Shown: positions 25,831 through 36,461, counted from the stretch's first letter. The stretch is DNA of 64,000 bases from Aliidiomarina sp. B3213 (GCF_003290085.1 NZ_QMKJ01000003.1:248001-312000); one strand, 5' to 3'. Translations and numbers: made by a program. The notes: generated by a model from the letters alone, not told the origin.

Positions 25831-26844
25831 CCAAGCAATCAGAAGTTCACTTAACAACTGACCCGCGTGTTGCATTCCTGCATCTATACCTGCGGGGTGA
25901 CAACTCGGTGCAGCTTCCGCCAAGTGAAGATATTTGGCTTCAGGTAACGACGCTAAATCAGACACAAAGCTATATGCTTGAGCCACGGATACGCCGGTAG
26001 TGTTGTATGCACTCGCCGGCGCAAACTGAATAGCGTCGACATCAACTTCAACACCTAGCGGTGCTTGCCATGCTATCGCCTTGGCCGTTACGTCGCGCAT
26101 CGCGTCAGTGAATTGCATATCGTATAAATGATGAATGCTGTGATAGCGAAAACCTGCGTCTGCAAGATTTTTTAATGTAGTTGCCGAGTTTTTGCCCTCA
26201 TGCAACGACATGACGTGGTAATAACCTAATGCTCCTTCGGTGTAAGCGTAACTAAAACCATTTCCGCTATGTCGTCCTTCTCTCGGACGAAAATCGGAAT
26301 GAGGGTCTAGGTTAATTGCGCCGACTGGAACGCCTACAGCTTGGTGTAATGAGGTTAGCAACGGATAAGCGTTATTATGACCACCACCGACTAGCACCAC
26401 TTCAAAGCCAGCGTTGAATAGCGGAGCCACCACGTGCTGCACTCTTGTGTCTAATAAAGCAACAAGCTCACGCAGTCTAAGTAGTTCATGGGGCTTACTG
26501 ACATCGAGTTGTTCCGCCTCCAACATAAGGTCGGTAGTGTCTACATTACCCACTAGAAGCAAGTCTTGTAGTGGCAATGCATGCGTTGACTGCAAGTTGA
26601 GAAAGCTTTTCAAAAAAGCATTCCAACCGTCTTGCGCACCACCGTTACCTAAGTTTGCCCGAGGCCCAATACACTCTGGAACTCCTAAAATAGCAACACG
26701 CTGGCCAGCACTATACGCACTGGCTAACGCCGCCGAATAAGACTCTGCTTTCGGTAATAAAGGAACCGCTTGGCCAACCTTAGTTTCGTTATCTCTCGGC
26801 TTAACCCATTCCTGCGGGTCTACAGCCTGCACAAACTCGTACAT
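25789..26844 (-). CDS. hutG: Formimidoylglutamase, arginase family
   Basis: A 351-residue ureohydrolase-family enzyme. Metal ligand motifs are GGGHNNAYP, NLDPHSDFR and EVDVDA; the last two carry the Asp/His ligands of the dimanganese site (the second usually reads DAHFD). In the hut context it should release formamide from formiminoglutamate to give glutamate, completing a four-step pathway. Not HutF/HutG deformylase type. The gene starts four bases after rraA ends and overlaps the end of hutI by 42 bases in convergent orientation. The C-terminus past the family core (WLRGRGRRASEPLR) is the part that overlaps hutI. Confidence 0.88.
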   Translation of the reverse strand: MYEFVQAVDPQEWVKPRDNETKVGQAVPLLPKAESYSAALASAYSAGQRVAILGVPECIGPRANLGNGGAQDGWNAFLKSFLNLQSTHALPLQDLLLVGNVDTTDLMLEAEQLDVSKPHELLRLRELVALLDTRVQHVVAPLFNAGFEVVLVGGGHNNAYPLLTSLHQAVGVPVGAINLDPHSDFRPREGRHSGNGFSYAYTEGALGYYHVMSLHEGKNSATTLKNLADAGFRYHSIHHLYDMQFTDAMRDVTAKAIAWQAPLGVEVDVDAIQFAPASAYNTTGVSVAQAYSFVSDLASLPEAKYLHLAEAAPSCHPAGIDAGMQHAGQLLSELLIAWLRGRGRRASEPLR

Positions 26845-26848
26845 CGGT

Positions 26849-27334
26849 TTATTCGATATCTAATGGCTCAGGAGACAAAATAACGCCTGTGTTGTCGGCG
26901 TAAATGTGGTCGTCAGGTAAGAAGGTTACGCCGCCAAAGTTCACGGGGATGTCAGACTCGCCCACACCCTCCGAGCCAGCGCCAACTGGAATTGAAGCAA
27001 TGGCTTGGATACCAATTTCAATGTCTTCAATCGCGTCGACGTCGCGCACACAACCGTAACAAATTATGCCTTCCCAGTCGTTTTCTAAGGCTAACTCAGC
27101 CACATTAATATCGATTAATGCGCGTCGCATGGAGCCGCCACCGTCTACAAGCAACACTTTTCCTGTACCTTCTTGCGCAAGTACGGTTTCGATGACGCCT
27201 TTGTCTTCATGACACTTCACCGTGACAATTTGACCACCAAACGAACTTAATCCGCCGTAGTTAACGAACATTGGCTCAACCACGTCTACGAGGTCAGCGT
27301 ATAAGTCACATAATTCAGAGGTGTTATATTCCAT
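26849..27334 (-). CDS. rraA: Regulator of ribonuclease activity A
   Basis: A 161-residue protein, the normal RraA length, with [36 protein letters not shown] and the GVRD-type loop ([13 protein letters not shown]). RraA binds RNase E and the degradosome helicase and inhibits decay of a set of mRNAs. Start at ATG 27334 with AGGAG seven bases upstream. Its stop lies four bases before the hutG start, so hutG is probably co-transcribed with it. This pairing is unlike E. coli, where rraA follows menA. Confidence 0.92.
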   Translation of the reverse strand: MEYNTSELCDLYADLVDVVEPMFVNYGGLSSFGGQIVTVKCHEDKGVIETVLAQEGTGKVLLVDGGGSMRRALIDINVAELALENDWEGIICYGCVRDVDAIEDIEIGIQAIASIPVGAGSEGVGESDIPVNFGGVTFLPDDHIYADNTGVILSPEPLDIE

Positions 27335-27476
27335 GGGAAGCTCCTGAAAGGGAAAGTTTCTGCGCACAGTATAACCATGAAAACGCGCATTTACACCGCT
27401 TAGGTTGATTTTATCCGGTAAAACTCGTTAAATCGTGTAATGAGTTCTTTACCTTACCGCAAAGCTTAATTCTTCT

Positions 27477-29528
27477 ATGGCGATTTCTACCACATTAATT
27501 GCAAGCTCAAGTTATGCCGGACAAGCTTTACTTATGTTCGGTTTTGCCGTGCTATTGCTGTTTTATTATCGCCAATATAAGCGCAGTTACCTCCGGTTTT
27601 GGTCGTATGCAACGTTCTACTATTCATTAGGCTGTGCAGCTAATTTCATACGCTTAGTAGGTTTTGACTTCGACTGGTTTTCAGACAACACCTTATTCTA
27701 TTTAAAGCATTTTCACATTAGCGCATTTTATGTAGCACTTGCTTCGTTAGTTATAGGCGCGGTCGATATTATTCGAAATAAGCTACCCCGTAAGAAAGTG
27801 CGCTGGCTCATATACGCGATTAGTATTGTAGGTGGCGTTGCACCGATTTTCTTTACTGAGCCTGCGTCAGGTCTTGAAGTTGTTTCTTACGGCGACGATG
27901 CGATGTTCTTGATCACAGGCCTCGCCCTGTTACTCGCAGGGATTATCATTTGGCTAGTCACCAAAGCGGGGCTAGGACCAAAACTTATCGCCTTCTCGTT
28001 CATAGTGCATGGGCTTAAGAACTTGGGCGTATTAGGTGCTCTGTTGTTTCTTAGCCTTAATGGCCTAAATGAAGTCGTGTGGGCATTACAAGGCTACTTC
28101 AACATGGTTTCTGTCGTGGTTGTGGTGCTGGGTATTACCATTTGGCTGCTCGACAGTGAAAGACACCATGCGCTCAGCGCCATTCAACAAGCCGACTTTC
28201 TCGGTAGGCACGACGCACTTACGCAGCTTCCTAACCGCGAAGAGCTCATGACCAAGCTCCCACTATTCATCGATTCGTGTAGAGCAAGCGACCGACAGCT
28301 GTCGATTGTGATGATCGGTGCAGACCGTTTTAAGGCCATTAATGACACGTTAGGTATGAAGGGCGGCGACAGAGTTCTTGTTGAAATTAGTGACCGCTTG
28401 AAAGCTTTGCCTTACCGTCAAATTTTCCAAGCCAGAATTAGTGGCGACGTGTTTGTTATTGTATTTGATCACCTCAAACGCTTGTCATTACTGCAGGAAC
28501 TAGGACAAAACATACATGACCGTCTGCAAGACACTATGCACATAGATGGCCGCGAGCTTTCTGTTTCTTGCAGTGTGGGAGTTTCTCGATATCCTCAGCA
28601 CGGCAGCCGTGCAGAAACATTAGTCAGTAAAGCAAACATAGCACTGGCGAATGCAAAGCTTTCTAGCAACCCGTCCGTGATGGTTTATCAACGCGGAATG
28701 GACGAGCATTACATAAGGCTTGCAGACATCGAGCCGGAATTACGCCGCGCATTTGCACAAGACGAGTTTTTCATTCAATTACAGCCCATTTTTAGTGGCC
28801 GTAGACAAGCTTTAACCTGCTTTGAAGCCCTAGTACGTTGGCAACATCCTATCCGTGGCTTATTAGGACCAGGCGAATTCCTGCCATTTATCGAGCAGCT
28901 CGGCATGATTTCAGATTTGGACGACTGGGTTCTAGCTCGCTGCGCAAAACTTATTTATGAATGGCGAAAAGCTGGCGAAAGAACCGTACCCATTGCCGTA
29001 AACTTGGGTGCTCGTCAGTTCCAAAACAACCGACTCACTTCCCACATTCAGAAACTTTTCCAGCAATACGAACTGAAAGCAACAGACTTAGAGCTAGAAA
29101 TCACAGAAAGTGTCGCTGTTTCAGACATGACCACAGGTTTGAACGTATTAAGTGAACTCAGAGAGATGGGCATTCGCATTTCTATCGACGACTTCGGCAC
29201 TGGTTACTCGTCGTTGTCTTATTTGCGCAGACTTCCGTTTGACCGAATTAAAATAGACCGTAGCTTTGTTCATGAAATGCTAGAAGGCGACTCTAACCTC
29301 ACGATTGTAAGAACTCTAGTTCAACTCAGTCATGGCTTGCGCAAAACCGTCATTGCCGAAGGTGTAGAAACCCACGAACAGCTCGCCACTTTACTTGACC
29401 TGGGTTGTGACTCGGCTCAAGGCTATTTGCTCTCGCCACCGGTGAACACTTCAGAGGCACGAGAAATTCTTAAAAAGCATTGGAAAACCTGGGGCGAAGT
29501 GAATTTCAGCCTAATTAGCGAGAAATAA
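27477..29528 (+). CDS. Membrane GGDEF-EAL protein, degenerate cyclase domain, probable c-di-GMP phosphodiesterase
   Basis: A 683-residue protein with seven hydrophobic segments in the first 230 residues, a MASE-like membrane sensor, then GGDEF (about 245-400) and EAL (about 415-670). The cyclase loop reads SGDVF (in RISGDVFVIVF), so the GGDEF motif is lost and no cyclase activity is expected; the domain may still bind GTP. The EAL domain is intact: EALVRW (Glu450), ELEITES, DDFGTGYSSLSYL and the IAEGVET segment. Likely role: signal-controlled hydrolysis of c-di-GMP to pGpG. The ribosome binding site before ATG 27477 is weak. The gene before it is the divergent rraA. Confidence 0.88.
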   Translation: MAISTTLIASSSYAGQALLMFGFAVLLLFYYRQYKRSYLRFWSYATFYYSLGCAANFIRLVGFDFDWFSDNTLFYLKHFHISAFYVALASLVIGAVDIIRNKLPRKKVRWLIYAISIVGGVAPIFFTEPASGLEVVSYGDDAMFLITGLALLLAGIIIWLVTKAGLGPKLIAFSFIVHGLKNLGVLGALLFLSLNGLNEVVWALQGYFNMVSVVVVVLGITIWLLDSERHHALSAIQQADFLGRHDALTQLPNREELMTKLPLFIDSCRASDRQLSIVMIGADRFKAINDTLGMKGGDRVLVEISDRLKALPYRQIFQARISGDVFVIVFDHLKRLSLLQELGQNIHDRLQDTMHIDGRELSVSCSVGVSRYPQHGSRAETLVSKANIALANAKLSSNPSVMVYQRGMDEHYIRLADIEPELRRAFAQDEFFIQLQPIFSGRRQALTCFEALVRWQHPIRGLLGPGEFLPFIEQLGMISDLDDWVLARCAKLIYEWRKAGERTVPIAVNLGARQFQNNRLTSHIQKLFQQYELKATDLELEITESVAVSDMTTGLNVLSELREMGIRISIDDFGTGYSSLSYLRRLPFDRIKIDRSFVHEMLEGDSNLTIVRTLVQLSHGLRKTVIAEGVETHEQLATLLDLGCDSAQGYLLSPPVNTSEAREILKKHWKTWGEVNFSLISEK

Positions 29529-29531
29529 AAA

Positions 29532-29555
29532 AGCGGGCAAGTTTCCATGCCCGCT
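29532..29555 (-). terminator. Terminator of the hslVU transcript
   Basis: AGCGGGCA pairs with TGCCCGCT around an eight-base loop. The A-run to its left becomes a long T-tail on the minus strand, so it best ends the leftward transcript (hslU stops at 29588). For the plus-strand GGDEF-EAL gene the tail is poor. Confidence 0.82.
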
Positions 29556-29587
29556 CTACATTTCAAATACTTCCTGATTTAAACGAC

Positions 29588-30934
29588 CTACAGGATGAAT
29601 CGACTTAAGTCTTCGTCATCTGCAAGCTCATTCAAGTACTTATTCACATAAGCTTGGTCTACAGAAATATGGTCACCTTCACGCTCTGAAGCTTCGAACG
29701 AAATCTCTTCCATCAAACGCTCCAATACCGTGTGCAAGCGTCGTGCACCAATATTTTCGGTGCGCTCGTTCACTTGCCAAGCTATTTCAGCAATACGACG
29801 AATGCCGTCTTGCGTGAACTCGATGTCTACGCCTTCGGTTTTCATTAGCGCACGGTACTGTTCGGTTAATGAAGCATTCGGCTCAGTTAAAATGCTGACA
29901 AAGTCGTCTGTGGTTAACGCTTTTAAGTTCACCCGAATCGGTAAGCGACCCTGTAGTTCTGGAATTAGGTCAGACGGCTTGCTCATTTGGAACGCGCCAG
30001 ACGCAATAAACAGAATATGGTCGGTGCGAACCATACCGTGCTTCGTGCTTACGGTTGTTCCTTCAACTAGAGGAAGCAAATCACGTTGCACGCCTTCACG
30101 GGAAACGTCTGGACCTCCGCTAGAGTCTGAACGCTTACAGATCTTGTCTACTTCGTCTAGGAACACGATGCCATTTTGCTCTACTGCAGCTACTGCCTTT
30201 TCCTTAATTTCTTCAGGGTTAAGCATTTTCGCAGCTTCTTCTTCAACCAATTCTTTAAACGCGTCCTTAATCTTCATTTTGCGTTTCTTGGTTTTGCCAC
30301 CCGACATGTTCTGGAACATGTTCTGCAACTGAGAAGTCATTTCTTCCATGCCCGGAGGAGCCATAATTTCTACACCCATTTGGGTCATAGAAACTTCAAT
30401 CTCAATTTCTTTGTCGTCTAACTTGCCTTCGCGCAATTTCTTACGAAAAGCTTGTCGTGTTTGGCTAGAGTCTTCGCTGTTTGAGTCGTCTTCATCGTCG
30501 CTCGGCCAACCTTTCTTAGCTGGAGGTAACAGTACGTCCAGAATACGGTCTTCTGCAGCGTCTTCGGCGCGGTGTCTAACGCGAGCCATTTCTGTTTCTC
30601 GCATCAGTTTCACTGCGGTGTCGGTTAAGTCGCGAATTATGGAGTCTACTTCCTTACCCACATAACCGACTTCCGTGAATTTTGTGGCTTCAATTTTAAT
30701 GAATGGCGCGTTCGCTAGTTTCGCTAAACGGCGGGCTATTTCAGTTTTACCTACACCCGTTGGACCAATCATTAATATATTTTTCGGTGTAACTTCTTGG
30801 CGCAACTCTTCGTTCAGCTGCATACGACGCCAGCGATTACGCAAAGCTACAGAAACGGCGCGTTTTGCTTCGTCTTGACCAATAATGTGGCGATTAAGTT
30901 CGTCGACAATTTCGCGCGGTGTCATGTTAGACAT
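29588..30934 (-). CDS. hslU: HslUV protease ATPase subunit
   Basis: A 448-residue AAA+ unfoldase of the HslUV (ClpQY) protease. Walker [16 protein letters not shown] near residue 56, the pore motif GYVGKEV, Walker [10 protein letters not shown] and the C-terminal ...LSRFIL tail that activates HslV are all visible. The I domain (about 110-240) has an acidic insert. hslV ends two bases upstream (30937), so they are coupled as usual. Confidence 0.97.
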   Translation of the reverse strand: MSNMTPREIVDELNRHIIGQDEAKRAVSVALRNRWRRMQLNEELRQEVTPKNILMIGPTGVGKTEIARRLAKLANAPFIKIEATKFTEVGYVGKEVDSIIRDLTDTAVKLMRETEMARVRHRAEDAAEDRILDVLLPPAKKGWPSDDEDDSNSEDSSQTRQAFRKKLREGKLDDKEIEIEVSMTQMGVEIMAPPGMEEMTSQLQNMFQNMSGGKTKKRKMKIKDAFKELVEEEAAKMLNPEEIKEKAVAAVEQNGIVFLDEVDKICKRSDSSGGPDVSREGVQRDLLPLVEGTTVSTKHGMVRTDHILFIASGAFQMSKPSDLIPELQGRLPIRVNLKALTTDDFVSILTEPNASLTEQYRALMKTEGVDIEFTQDGIRRIAEIAWQVNERTENIGARRLHTVLERLMEEISFEASEREGDHISVDQAYVNKYLNELADDEDLSRFIL

Positions 30935-30936
30935 AA

Positions 30937-31476
30937 TTACTCCTTAGAAGGTACTGCATCCAACACTTCAATGGTTTGGAATCGGTTTGTATACACACAA
31001 ATATCGCCGGCGATACTCAGGCTTTTTTCCACAATTTCTGGCGCTGCAATTTCCGTGTTTTCGAGAAGTGCACGTGCAGCGGCTTGCGCATAGGGTCCGC
31101 CAGAACCGATGGCAATTAAGTCGTCCTCTGGCTGCACGACGTCGCCGTTACCGGTAATAATGAGTGAAGTTGTTTTGTCTGCCACCGCCAACAACGCCTC
31201 TAGCTTTCGTAAGGCTCGGTCGGTTCTCCAGTCTTTGGCTAACTCAACTGCGGCTTTGGTTAGATGACCTTGATGCTGTTCTAGTTTCGCTTCAAATCGT
31301 TCAAATAGTGTAAAAGCGTCTGCAGTTCCACCTGCAAACCCTGCTAAAACTTGGTCTTTGTACAAGCGGCGAACTTTACGCGCATTGCCCTTCATTACCG
31401 TGTTGCCTAGAGAAACTTGTCCGTCACCACCAATGGCAACTTTATCTCCTCGGCGCACCGATACGATCGTGGTCAT
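30937..31476 (-). CDS. hslV: HslUV protease catalytic subunit
   Basis: A 179-residue threonine peptidase. It begins [20 protein letters not shown]; removal of Met exposes the catalytic Thr2. [17 protein letters not shown] and the [14 protein letters not shown] segment are characteristic. Two hexamers work with HslU on misfolded and regulatory proteins. It follows the ftsN-like gene with 75 bases between and precedes hslU directly. Confidence 0.97.
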   Translation of the reverse strand: MTTIVSVRRGDKVAIGGDGQVSLGNTVMKGNARKVRRLYKDQVLAGFAGGTADAFTLFERFEAKLEQHQGHLTKAAVELAKDWRTDRALRKLEALLAVADKTTSLIITGNGDVVQPEDDLIAIGSGGPYAQAAARALLENTEIAAPEIVEKSLSIAGDICVYTNRFQTIEVLDAVPSKE

Positions 31477-31551
31477 AAATCTCTACTCCTAATATGGGCG
31501 TTTTGAGGTATAGAAGTTGAGATAGGGGCGGGGGAGCTAAAATTCAATAGC

Positions 31552-32130
31552 TCAATCGAATGTCCAGTTCCAGATCTGGCAACCATGCATACCACCGCGT
31601 TGTAATTGGTGGTTTGTGCTTTGTGCCGCACGTTGGTTTTCAAATGGCCCAAGCACGACTCGGTGCCATAAGCCAGAAGTTCCCTCGGTGGCACGAATTT
31701 GAGCTTCTAAGCCGATAAATGCAATTTGCGCTCTCATCGCTTCAGCATCACTTTCTGAACGGAATGAGCCACATTGAATCACCCGTGGGTGCGACTCTGC
31801 ACGCTCAGGAACATCAACTTCTACTTCCTTGTTCTCTAGCTCGTCGATGTATTGCCATTGTTCTTGTGGCGGCTCAGGAAGCGGCTCTTCATTCACTTGC
31901 GCAGCACCAGGTTGACTTTGCACTGCTTGCTCGGTGTTTTTAGACTTCAACCAAACCAGCAAAGCCACGAATGCTACTAGGATAATAATGGCCATAATTA
32001 CGCGCGGCAAAGGAGAACCACCGCTATGGTTCTTCTTTGCTCCTGCTCGAGGCTTCGCTGCTACCGACTTCTTACGTTTCGGGGGAGGTTTGCGCTTCGG
32101 GGCTTTCTTCTTCGCGTAATCTACAGCCAA
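31552..32130 (-). CDS. ftsN: FtsN-like SPOR-domain cell division protein
   Basis: A 192-residue bitopic protein: a very basic cytosolic N-terminus (KKKAPKRKPPPKRKK), one transmembrane helix (about 45-62), a Pro/Glu/Gln-rich linker and a C-terminal SPOR domain (about 113-190) with QCGSFRSESDAEAMRAQIAF that binds denuded septal glycan. It is shorter than E. coli FtsN (319). The assignment to FtsN rests on the domain order and on its place just before hslV-hslU, as in many gammaproteobacteria. It starts six bases after argS. Confidence 0.82.
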   Translation of the reverse strand: MAVDYAKKKAPKRKPPPKRKKSVAAKPRAGAKKNHSGGSPLPRVIMAIIILVAFVALLVWLKSKNTEQAVQSQPGAAQVNEEPLPEPPQEQWQYIDELENKEVEVDVPERAESHPRVIQCGSFRSESDAEAMRAQIAFIGLEAQIRATEGTSGLWHRVVLGPFENQRAAQSTNHQLQRGGMHGCQIWNWTFD

Positions 32131-32136
32131 AGTAAT

Positions 32137-33885
32137 TTACATCCGTTCTAAGGTTTCGATGCCAAGCAATTCAAGGCCTTTTTCCAGCGTGCGTTGCGTA
32201 AGTGCAGCAAGCTTCAAACGGCTTTGTTTTAATGCTTCATCCTCGGCATTTAGAATTGGGCATGCCTCGTAGAACGACGAGAATGCGCCCGCCAATTCGA
32301 ATAAGTAACCACATAAAAAGTGCGGCATACCTTTTTGTCCTACAGACTGAATAGTTTCAGCGAAACGGACTAATACATTCGCCAGTGCTTCGTCTTGCTC
32401 GGTTGGCAGCTGAATTTCGCCCTGCAACGAGTCCATGGTTACACCCGCTTTTTGGAAGACACTCTTCACTCGTGTGTTCGCGTAAAGTAAGTAAGGCGCC
32501 GTGTTCCCTTCGAAACTCAACATGGTGTCCCAGTCGAACATGTAGTCACTAGTTCTGTTCTTAGAAAGGTCTGCGTATTTAACAGAGGCGATGCCCACAA
32601 CACGTGCAACGTCGTAACGCTCTGCCGCAGAAAGGTCATTGTCTTTCTCGCTAATTAGCTCCAGGGCACGACGTTCAGCTTCGTTGAGCAAGTCTGCAAG
32701 TTTGGTTACACCACCGTCACGGCTCTTATATGGGCGACCATCTTTACCTAGCACCATACCGAAACCAAGGTGCTCAAGTTTAACCGCGTCACTTGCGTAA
32801 CCGGCTTTTCTTGAAACTGTGAAAATTTGCTCAAAGTGCAACGACTGACGCGCGTCTACTACGTAAATTGCGCGGTCTGCGTGAAGCTCACCCACACGGT
32901 AGCGAACTGCGGCTAAGTCGGTAGTTGCGTACAAATAGCCGCCATCTTTCTTCTGCACAATAACAGGAAGTGGCTCGCCGTCTTTACCTTTAAATTCGTC
33001 CAAGAACACGCATTTCGCGCCTTCGTCTTCTACCAACAAACCTTTTTCAGTAAGGTCAGCAACCACTGGTGCAAGGTCGTCGTTATATGCACTTTCGGCC
33101 ATTACATCAGCTTGGCTAAGCTTTACGCCTAAACGGTCATAGACTTCTTGGCAGTGTGACAATGAAATATGAATGAATTCTTGCCATAGCTCTTGGCATT
33201 GTGGGTCGCCAGACTGAAGCTTTACTACTAAATTACGCGCACGAGTAGCGAAGCCTTCTTCTTCGTCAAAGCGCTTTTTCGCTGCTTTATAGAAAGTTTC
33301 TAGGTCTGCAAGCTGAAGGCGAGCTTCGGCTTGGTCTTGCATCTCGTCTTCCATGTGCGCTAGCAGCATACCGAATTGCGTACCCCAGTCGCCCACATGG
33401 TTCTGGCGAACAACCTTATGGCCTTGTAACTCAAGTACACGCGCAACAGCGTCGCCAATAATGGTAGAGCGCAAATGCCCTACGTGCATTTCTTTCGCAA
33501 GGTTCGGCGAAGAGTAATCAATAACAACCGTGTCGCCTTGCTCCGCAACGTCAACACCTAGGTTGCTGTCTTGCCAAGCGTTTTCTAGCTGACCAATAAG
33601 TTGAGCACGGTCTAACGTGAAATTAATAAAGCCTGGGCCTGCAATGTCACACTTAGAAAGAAGGTTATTCTCTGGAATCGCCGCCACAATAGCTTCAGCC
33701 AATGCTCTTGGGTTCTGTTTCGCCGGTTTTGCTAGCATCAAGGCTAGGTTTGTTGCGAAATCGCCATGGCTTTTGTCGCGTGGACGGTCTAGCTGAATAC
33801 GTGGCTCCACATCTGCAGGTAGAGTTTCATTCGATTTCAGATGCGCAAGCGCCTGCGCGAGAAGGGATTCAATTTGTTCTTTCAT
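32137..33885 (-). CDS. argS: Arginyl-tRNA synthetase
   Basis: A class I synthetase of 582 residues. The HIGH motif appears as MHVGHLRST, the KMSKS-equivalent region as the [14 protein letters not shown] segment, and the C-terminal anticodon-binding DALR-type domain follows (from about residue 460, ending ...[13 protein letters not shown]). Start at ATG 33885; a TTG four codons earlier is the only other candidate. Located between priA and the ftsN-like gene in a leftward run; the six-base gap to ftsN implies co-transcription. Confidence 0.96.
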   Translation of the reverse strand: MKEQIESLLAQALAHLKSNETLPADVEPRIQLDRPRDKSHGDFATNLALMLAKPAKQNPRALAEAIVAAIPENNLLSKCDIAGPGFINFTLDRAQLIGQLENAWQDSNLGVDVAEQGDTVVIDYSSPNLAKEMHVGHLRSTIIGDAVARVLELQGHKVVRQNHVGDWGTQFGMLLAHMEDEMQDQAEARLQLADLETFYKAAKKRFDEEEGFATRARNLVVKLQSGDPQCQELWQEFIHISLSHCQEVYDRLGVKLSQADVMAESAYNDDLAPVVADLTEKGLLVEDEGAKCVFLDEFKGKDGEPLPVIVQKKDGGYLYATTDLAAVRYRVGELHADRAIYVVDARQSLHFEQIFTVSRKAGYASDAVKLEHLGFGMVLGKDGRPYKSRDGGVTKLADLLNEAERRALELISEKDNDLSAAERYDVARVVGIASVKYADLSKNRTSDYMFDWDTMLSFEGNTAPYLLYANTRVKSVFQKAGVTMDSLQGEIQLPTEQDEALANVLVRFAETIQSVGQKGMPHFLCGYLFELAGAFSSFYEACPILNAEDEALKQSRLKLAALTQRTLEKGLELLGIETLERM

Positions 33886-33968
33886 GGCGCCAGCCAAACC
33901 TCAGTTGTATATTCATTCAAAATGGTCGCTTAGTTTAATCGTTCAGCGACATAAAAAAAAGGCGCGAC

Positions 33969-36179
33969 TCAAGCAAAATCTTGTGGATCAATGTCGAGCG
34001 ACCACCTTGCTTTACGTGTTTCGGGTAACTTTTCGAGTATGGGCAACACTTCACGTAAACATTTATGCAGTGGAGCCCTTTGTTGTGCATATAAAATCAG
34101 TTGAAAGCGATAGCGCCCTGCTCTTCGACCTAACGGCGCAGAAATAGGCCCCATTGCAGTCACTTCACCGTAAGCCTCGAAAACTGGCAGCATTGCTTTC
34201 AGCAAGCTTTCTGCCGCCTGTATCGACGTTGCTTCTGAGCGTAGTAACGCCATTGCTGAATAAGGCGGAAGCAACGCTATTTCTCGTTCTTCAAGCGCCG
34301 CTTGGGCAAAGTCTCGGTAACCGTTATTCACTAACTCCTGCACCAATGGGTGCTCGGGGTGATGGGTTTGTAACAGTACCGTTCCCTTTTTCTCAGCACG
34401 GCCAGCTCGGCCCGCAACCTGCACAAATAATTGTGCTAACCGTTCGGGCGCACGAAAATCGGAGCTATATAGTGCGCCATCTACGTCGAGAAGCGCCACT
34501 AAAGTTACGTCTGGAAAATGGTGCCCTTTTGCCAACATTTGTGTTCCCAGCAAAATAGGGTACTCACCTTTCGTTGCGGCTTGTAACGCTGTTTCGAGCT
34601 GACCCTTTTTACGGGTGCTGTCGCGGTCTATGCGCAGCACGGGATAACCGGGGAAGTGCTTCTGTAAAGCTTCCTCTAGCTGTTCGGTGCCTAATCCTTG
34701 GGAAATGAGTTGGGTACTACCGCATTGCCCGCACTGCCGTGGTACTCGACGCTGCGAGCCACAATGGTGGCACTGTAAGCTATGGGATTGCTGGTGTAAG
34801 GTCATGTTCGACTCACATCGATTACAGTCACTTACCCAGCCACATTCATGGCAAAGTAAAGAGCTGGCGTAACCTCTGCGGTTAATAAACAACAGCACTT
34901 GATTACCCGCCTGTAGGTGTCGAGCCATGAGAGTCATGGTTTGCTCGGCAAGGCCTTGGCTCATACGCTGTTGTTTCAAGTCGATAATTTCATGCTGCGC
35001 AGCTTGAGCTGAACCTGCGCGCTGCGTAAGTTGATGCAAGCTATATCGCTCAGCTTTCACATTCGCCAAGCTTTCTAAAGATGGCGTAGCAGAGCCCAAG
35101 ATTAGAGAAAACTTCTCTTGGTGGGCTCTTTTCACCGCTAAATCTCTGGCGTTGTAACGAAACCCGTCTTGCTGTTTAAACGAGGCGTCGTGTTCTTCGT
35201 CAATAATCATTAAGCCAATGTTTTTACACGGTGTGAATATTGCGGAGCGAGTGCCAATAATAATGGCTGCCTTACCGTCTTTCGCCTGCAACCAAGACTG
35301 GAGGCGCTCGGTGTCGGTAAGTTGTGAATGCAAAACCACAATTGGCACGTCGAAACGTTTAGCAAAGCGTTTGATGGTTTGTGGCGTTAAGCCAATTTCA
35401 GGTACTAAAACCAACACTTGTTCACCACGTTTTAGTACCGGCTCCATGGCTTGCAGGTAAACCTCAGTTTTACCACTTCCGGTTACACCTTCAAGCAACC
35501 AAACCTTTGGCTCATGCTTTTCAATAGCAGATGCCATGGCAGCTACCACAACCGCTTGCTCAGCATTAAGGCGTAATGGGTCGTTTGCACCTTTACATTC
35601 CCATTCCTGGGGTGTTTCGGAACGCGTTGTAGCTTCTATCCAGTTTTTGTCGATCAGTGTTTTAACCGTTGCAGCAGGTACTTCTATCGCGCGCACGCCT
35701 GCGGCAGAAACCGGCCCTTTCTGCAGTGCGGCAAGTAATTTTTGCTGCTGTGGCGCACGGCCTAAGTCGTTAAGAATAACTTCCGAACCCTCTTCCGTGA
35801 GCGCATACAAAGTCGTTGTTTCGTACTTCGGCATTTTGCCTTGCCGAACTAGAGCGGGAGCCGCGTGCTGAAGCACGTCGCCTAATGGATGATGATAGTA
35901 GTGCGCAGCCCATTGCAGCATGTCCCACATCGATTTGGGCCACAACGGCTCACTATCAATAACCTCTTCTACTTGTTTAATCTGTTCAACAGGAAAGCTT
36001 GTTTCACTACCCACCGCTAACACAAACCCAATGAGCTTGCGACGACCAAACGGCACAAAAACACGCCCTCCGACCGGAGGTTCTGGTAAGTTTGCAGGCA
36101 GCAAGTAGTCAAATACCTGCCGTAAAGGAACCGGCAAAGCCACAGAAACAAAGCGATTATTAGCAGGAGGCGCGGTCAT
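33969..36179 (-). CDS. priA: Primosomal replication restart helicase
   Basis: A superfamily 2 DNA helicase of about 736 residues that reloads the replisome at forks. An N-terminal 3'-end DNA-binding domain (residues 1-110) precedes Walker A GVTGSGKTEVYL, the DEEH box (DEEHDAS) and the zinc-binding insert with paired CxxC motifs (CHECGWVSDCNRC ... CHHCGS ... CGQCG). Start taken at ATG 36179; a TTG three codons upstream is possible and neither has a strong ribosome binding site. It is divergent from rpmE, as in E. coli. Confidence 0.96.
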   Translation of the reverse strand: MTAPPANNRFVSVALPVPLRQVFDYLLPANLPEPPVGGRVFVPFGRRKLIGFVLAVGSETSFPVEQIKQVEEVIDSEPLWPKSMWDMLQWAAHYYHHPLGDVLQHAAPALVRQGKMPKYETTTLYALTEEGSEVILNDLGRAPQQQKLLAALQKGPVSAAGVRAIEVPAATVKTLIDKNWIEATTRSETPQEWECKGANDPLRLNAEQAVVVAAMASAIEKHEPKVWLLEGVTGSGKTEVYLQAMEPVLKRGEQVLVLVPEIGLTPQTIKRFAKRFDVPIVVLHSQLTDTERLQSWLQAKDGKAAIIIGTRSAIFTPCKNIGLMIIDEEHDASFKQQDGFRYNARDLAVKRAHQEKFSLILGSATPSLESLANVKAERYSLHQLTQRAGSAQAAQHEIIDLKQQRMSQGLAEQTMTLMARHLQAGNQVLLFINRRGYASSLLCHECGWVSDCNRCESNMTLHQQSHSLQCHHCGSQRRVPRQCGQCGSTQLISQGLGTEQLEEALQKHFPGYPVLRIDRDSTRKKGQLETALQAATKGEYPILLGTQMLAKGHHFPDVTLVALLDVDGALYSSDFRAPERLAQLFVQVAGRAGRAEKKGTVLLQTHHPEHPLVQELVNNGYRDFAQAALEEREIALLPPYSAMALLRSEATSIQAAESLLKAMLPVFEAYGEVTAMGPISAPLGRRAGRYRFQLILYAQQRAPLHKCLREVLPILEKLPETRKARWSLDIDPQDFA

Positions 36180-36266
36180 TTCACCCAATTAAAGTAAAGC
36201 GAATGTATGTCCTTATGCTAGCGACTTACGCGCAAGAAAGGAATCATAAACCGCTTCATGATCGCC

Positions 36267-36295
36267 TTGATCCTACCTATGAGGTGAGGTAAAAT
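36267..36295 (+). promoter_or_regulatory. Sigma-70 promoter of rpmE
   Basis: TTGATC (36267-36272) and TAAAAT (36290-36295) are separated by exactly 17 bp. Transcription should start near 36302, leaving a leader of about 160 bases before the rpmE ATG. Confidence 0.75.
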
Positions 36296-36301
36296 CCGCG
36301 C

Positions 36302-36461
36302 TCGCTTTATGAGCGATACTAAAATTAGCTAGAAATGGTGACGAGTCTTGTGTTCTGCCTATCTACAGAACGTATAGCAGGATGAGCACCCAATATATTG
36401 AAACAACGTATGGTGTTCGCGGAGAGCGCGGATGGCGATGCGGCCTTAAATGAGGTTACCC
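36302..36461 (+). promoter_or_regulatory. Long rpmE leader, possible L31 autoregulatory RNA
   Basis: The predicted leader is unusually long for a 70-codon gene. It can fold: GGTG at 36337-36340 faces CACC at 36387-36390, enclosing a hairpin TTCTG (36353-36357) / CAGAA (36366-36370). Gammaproteobacterial L31 genes are known to have structured, autoregulated leaders. Whether this one matches that family would need a covariance search. Confidence 0.45.
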
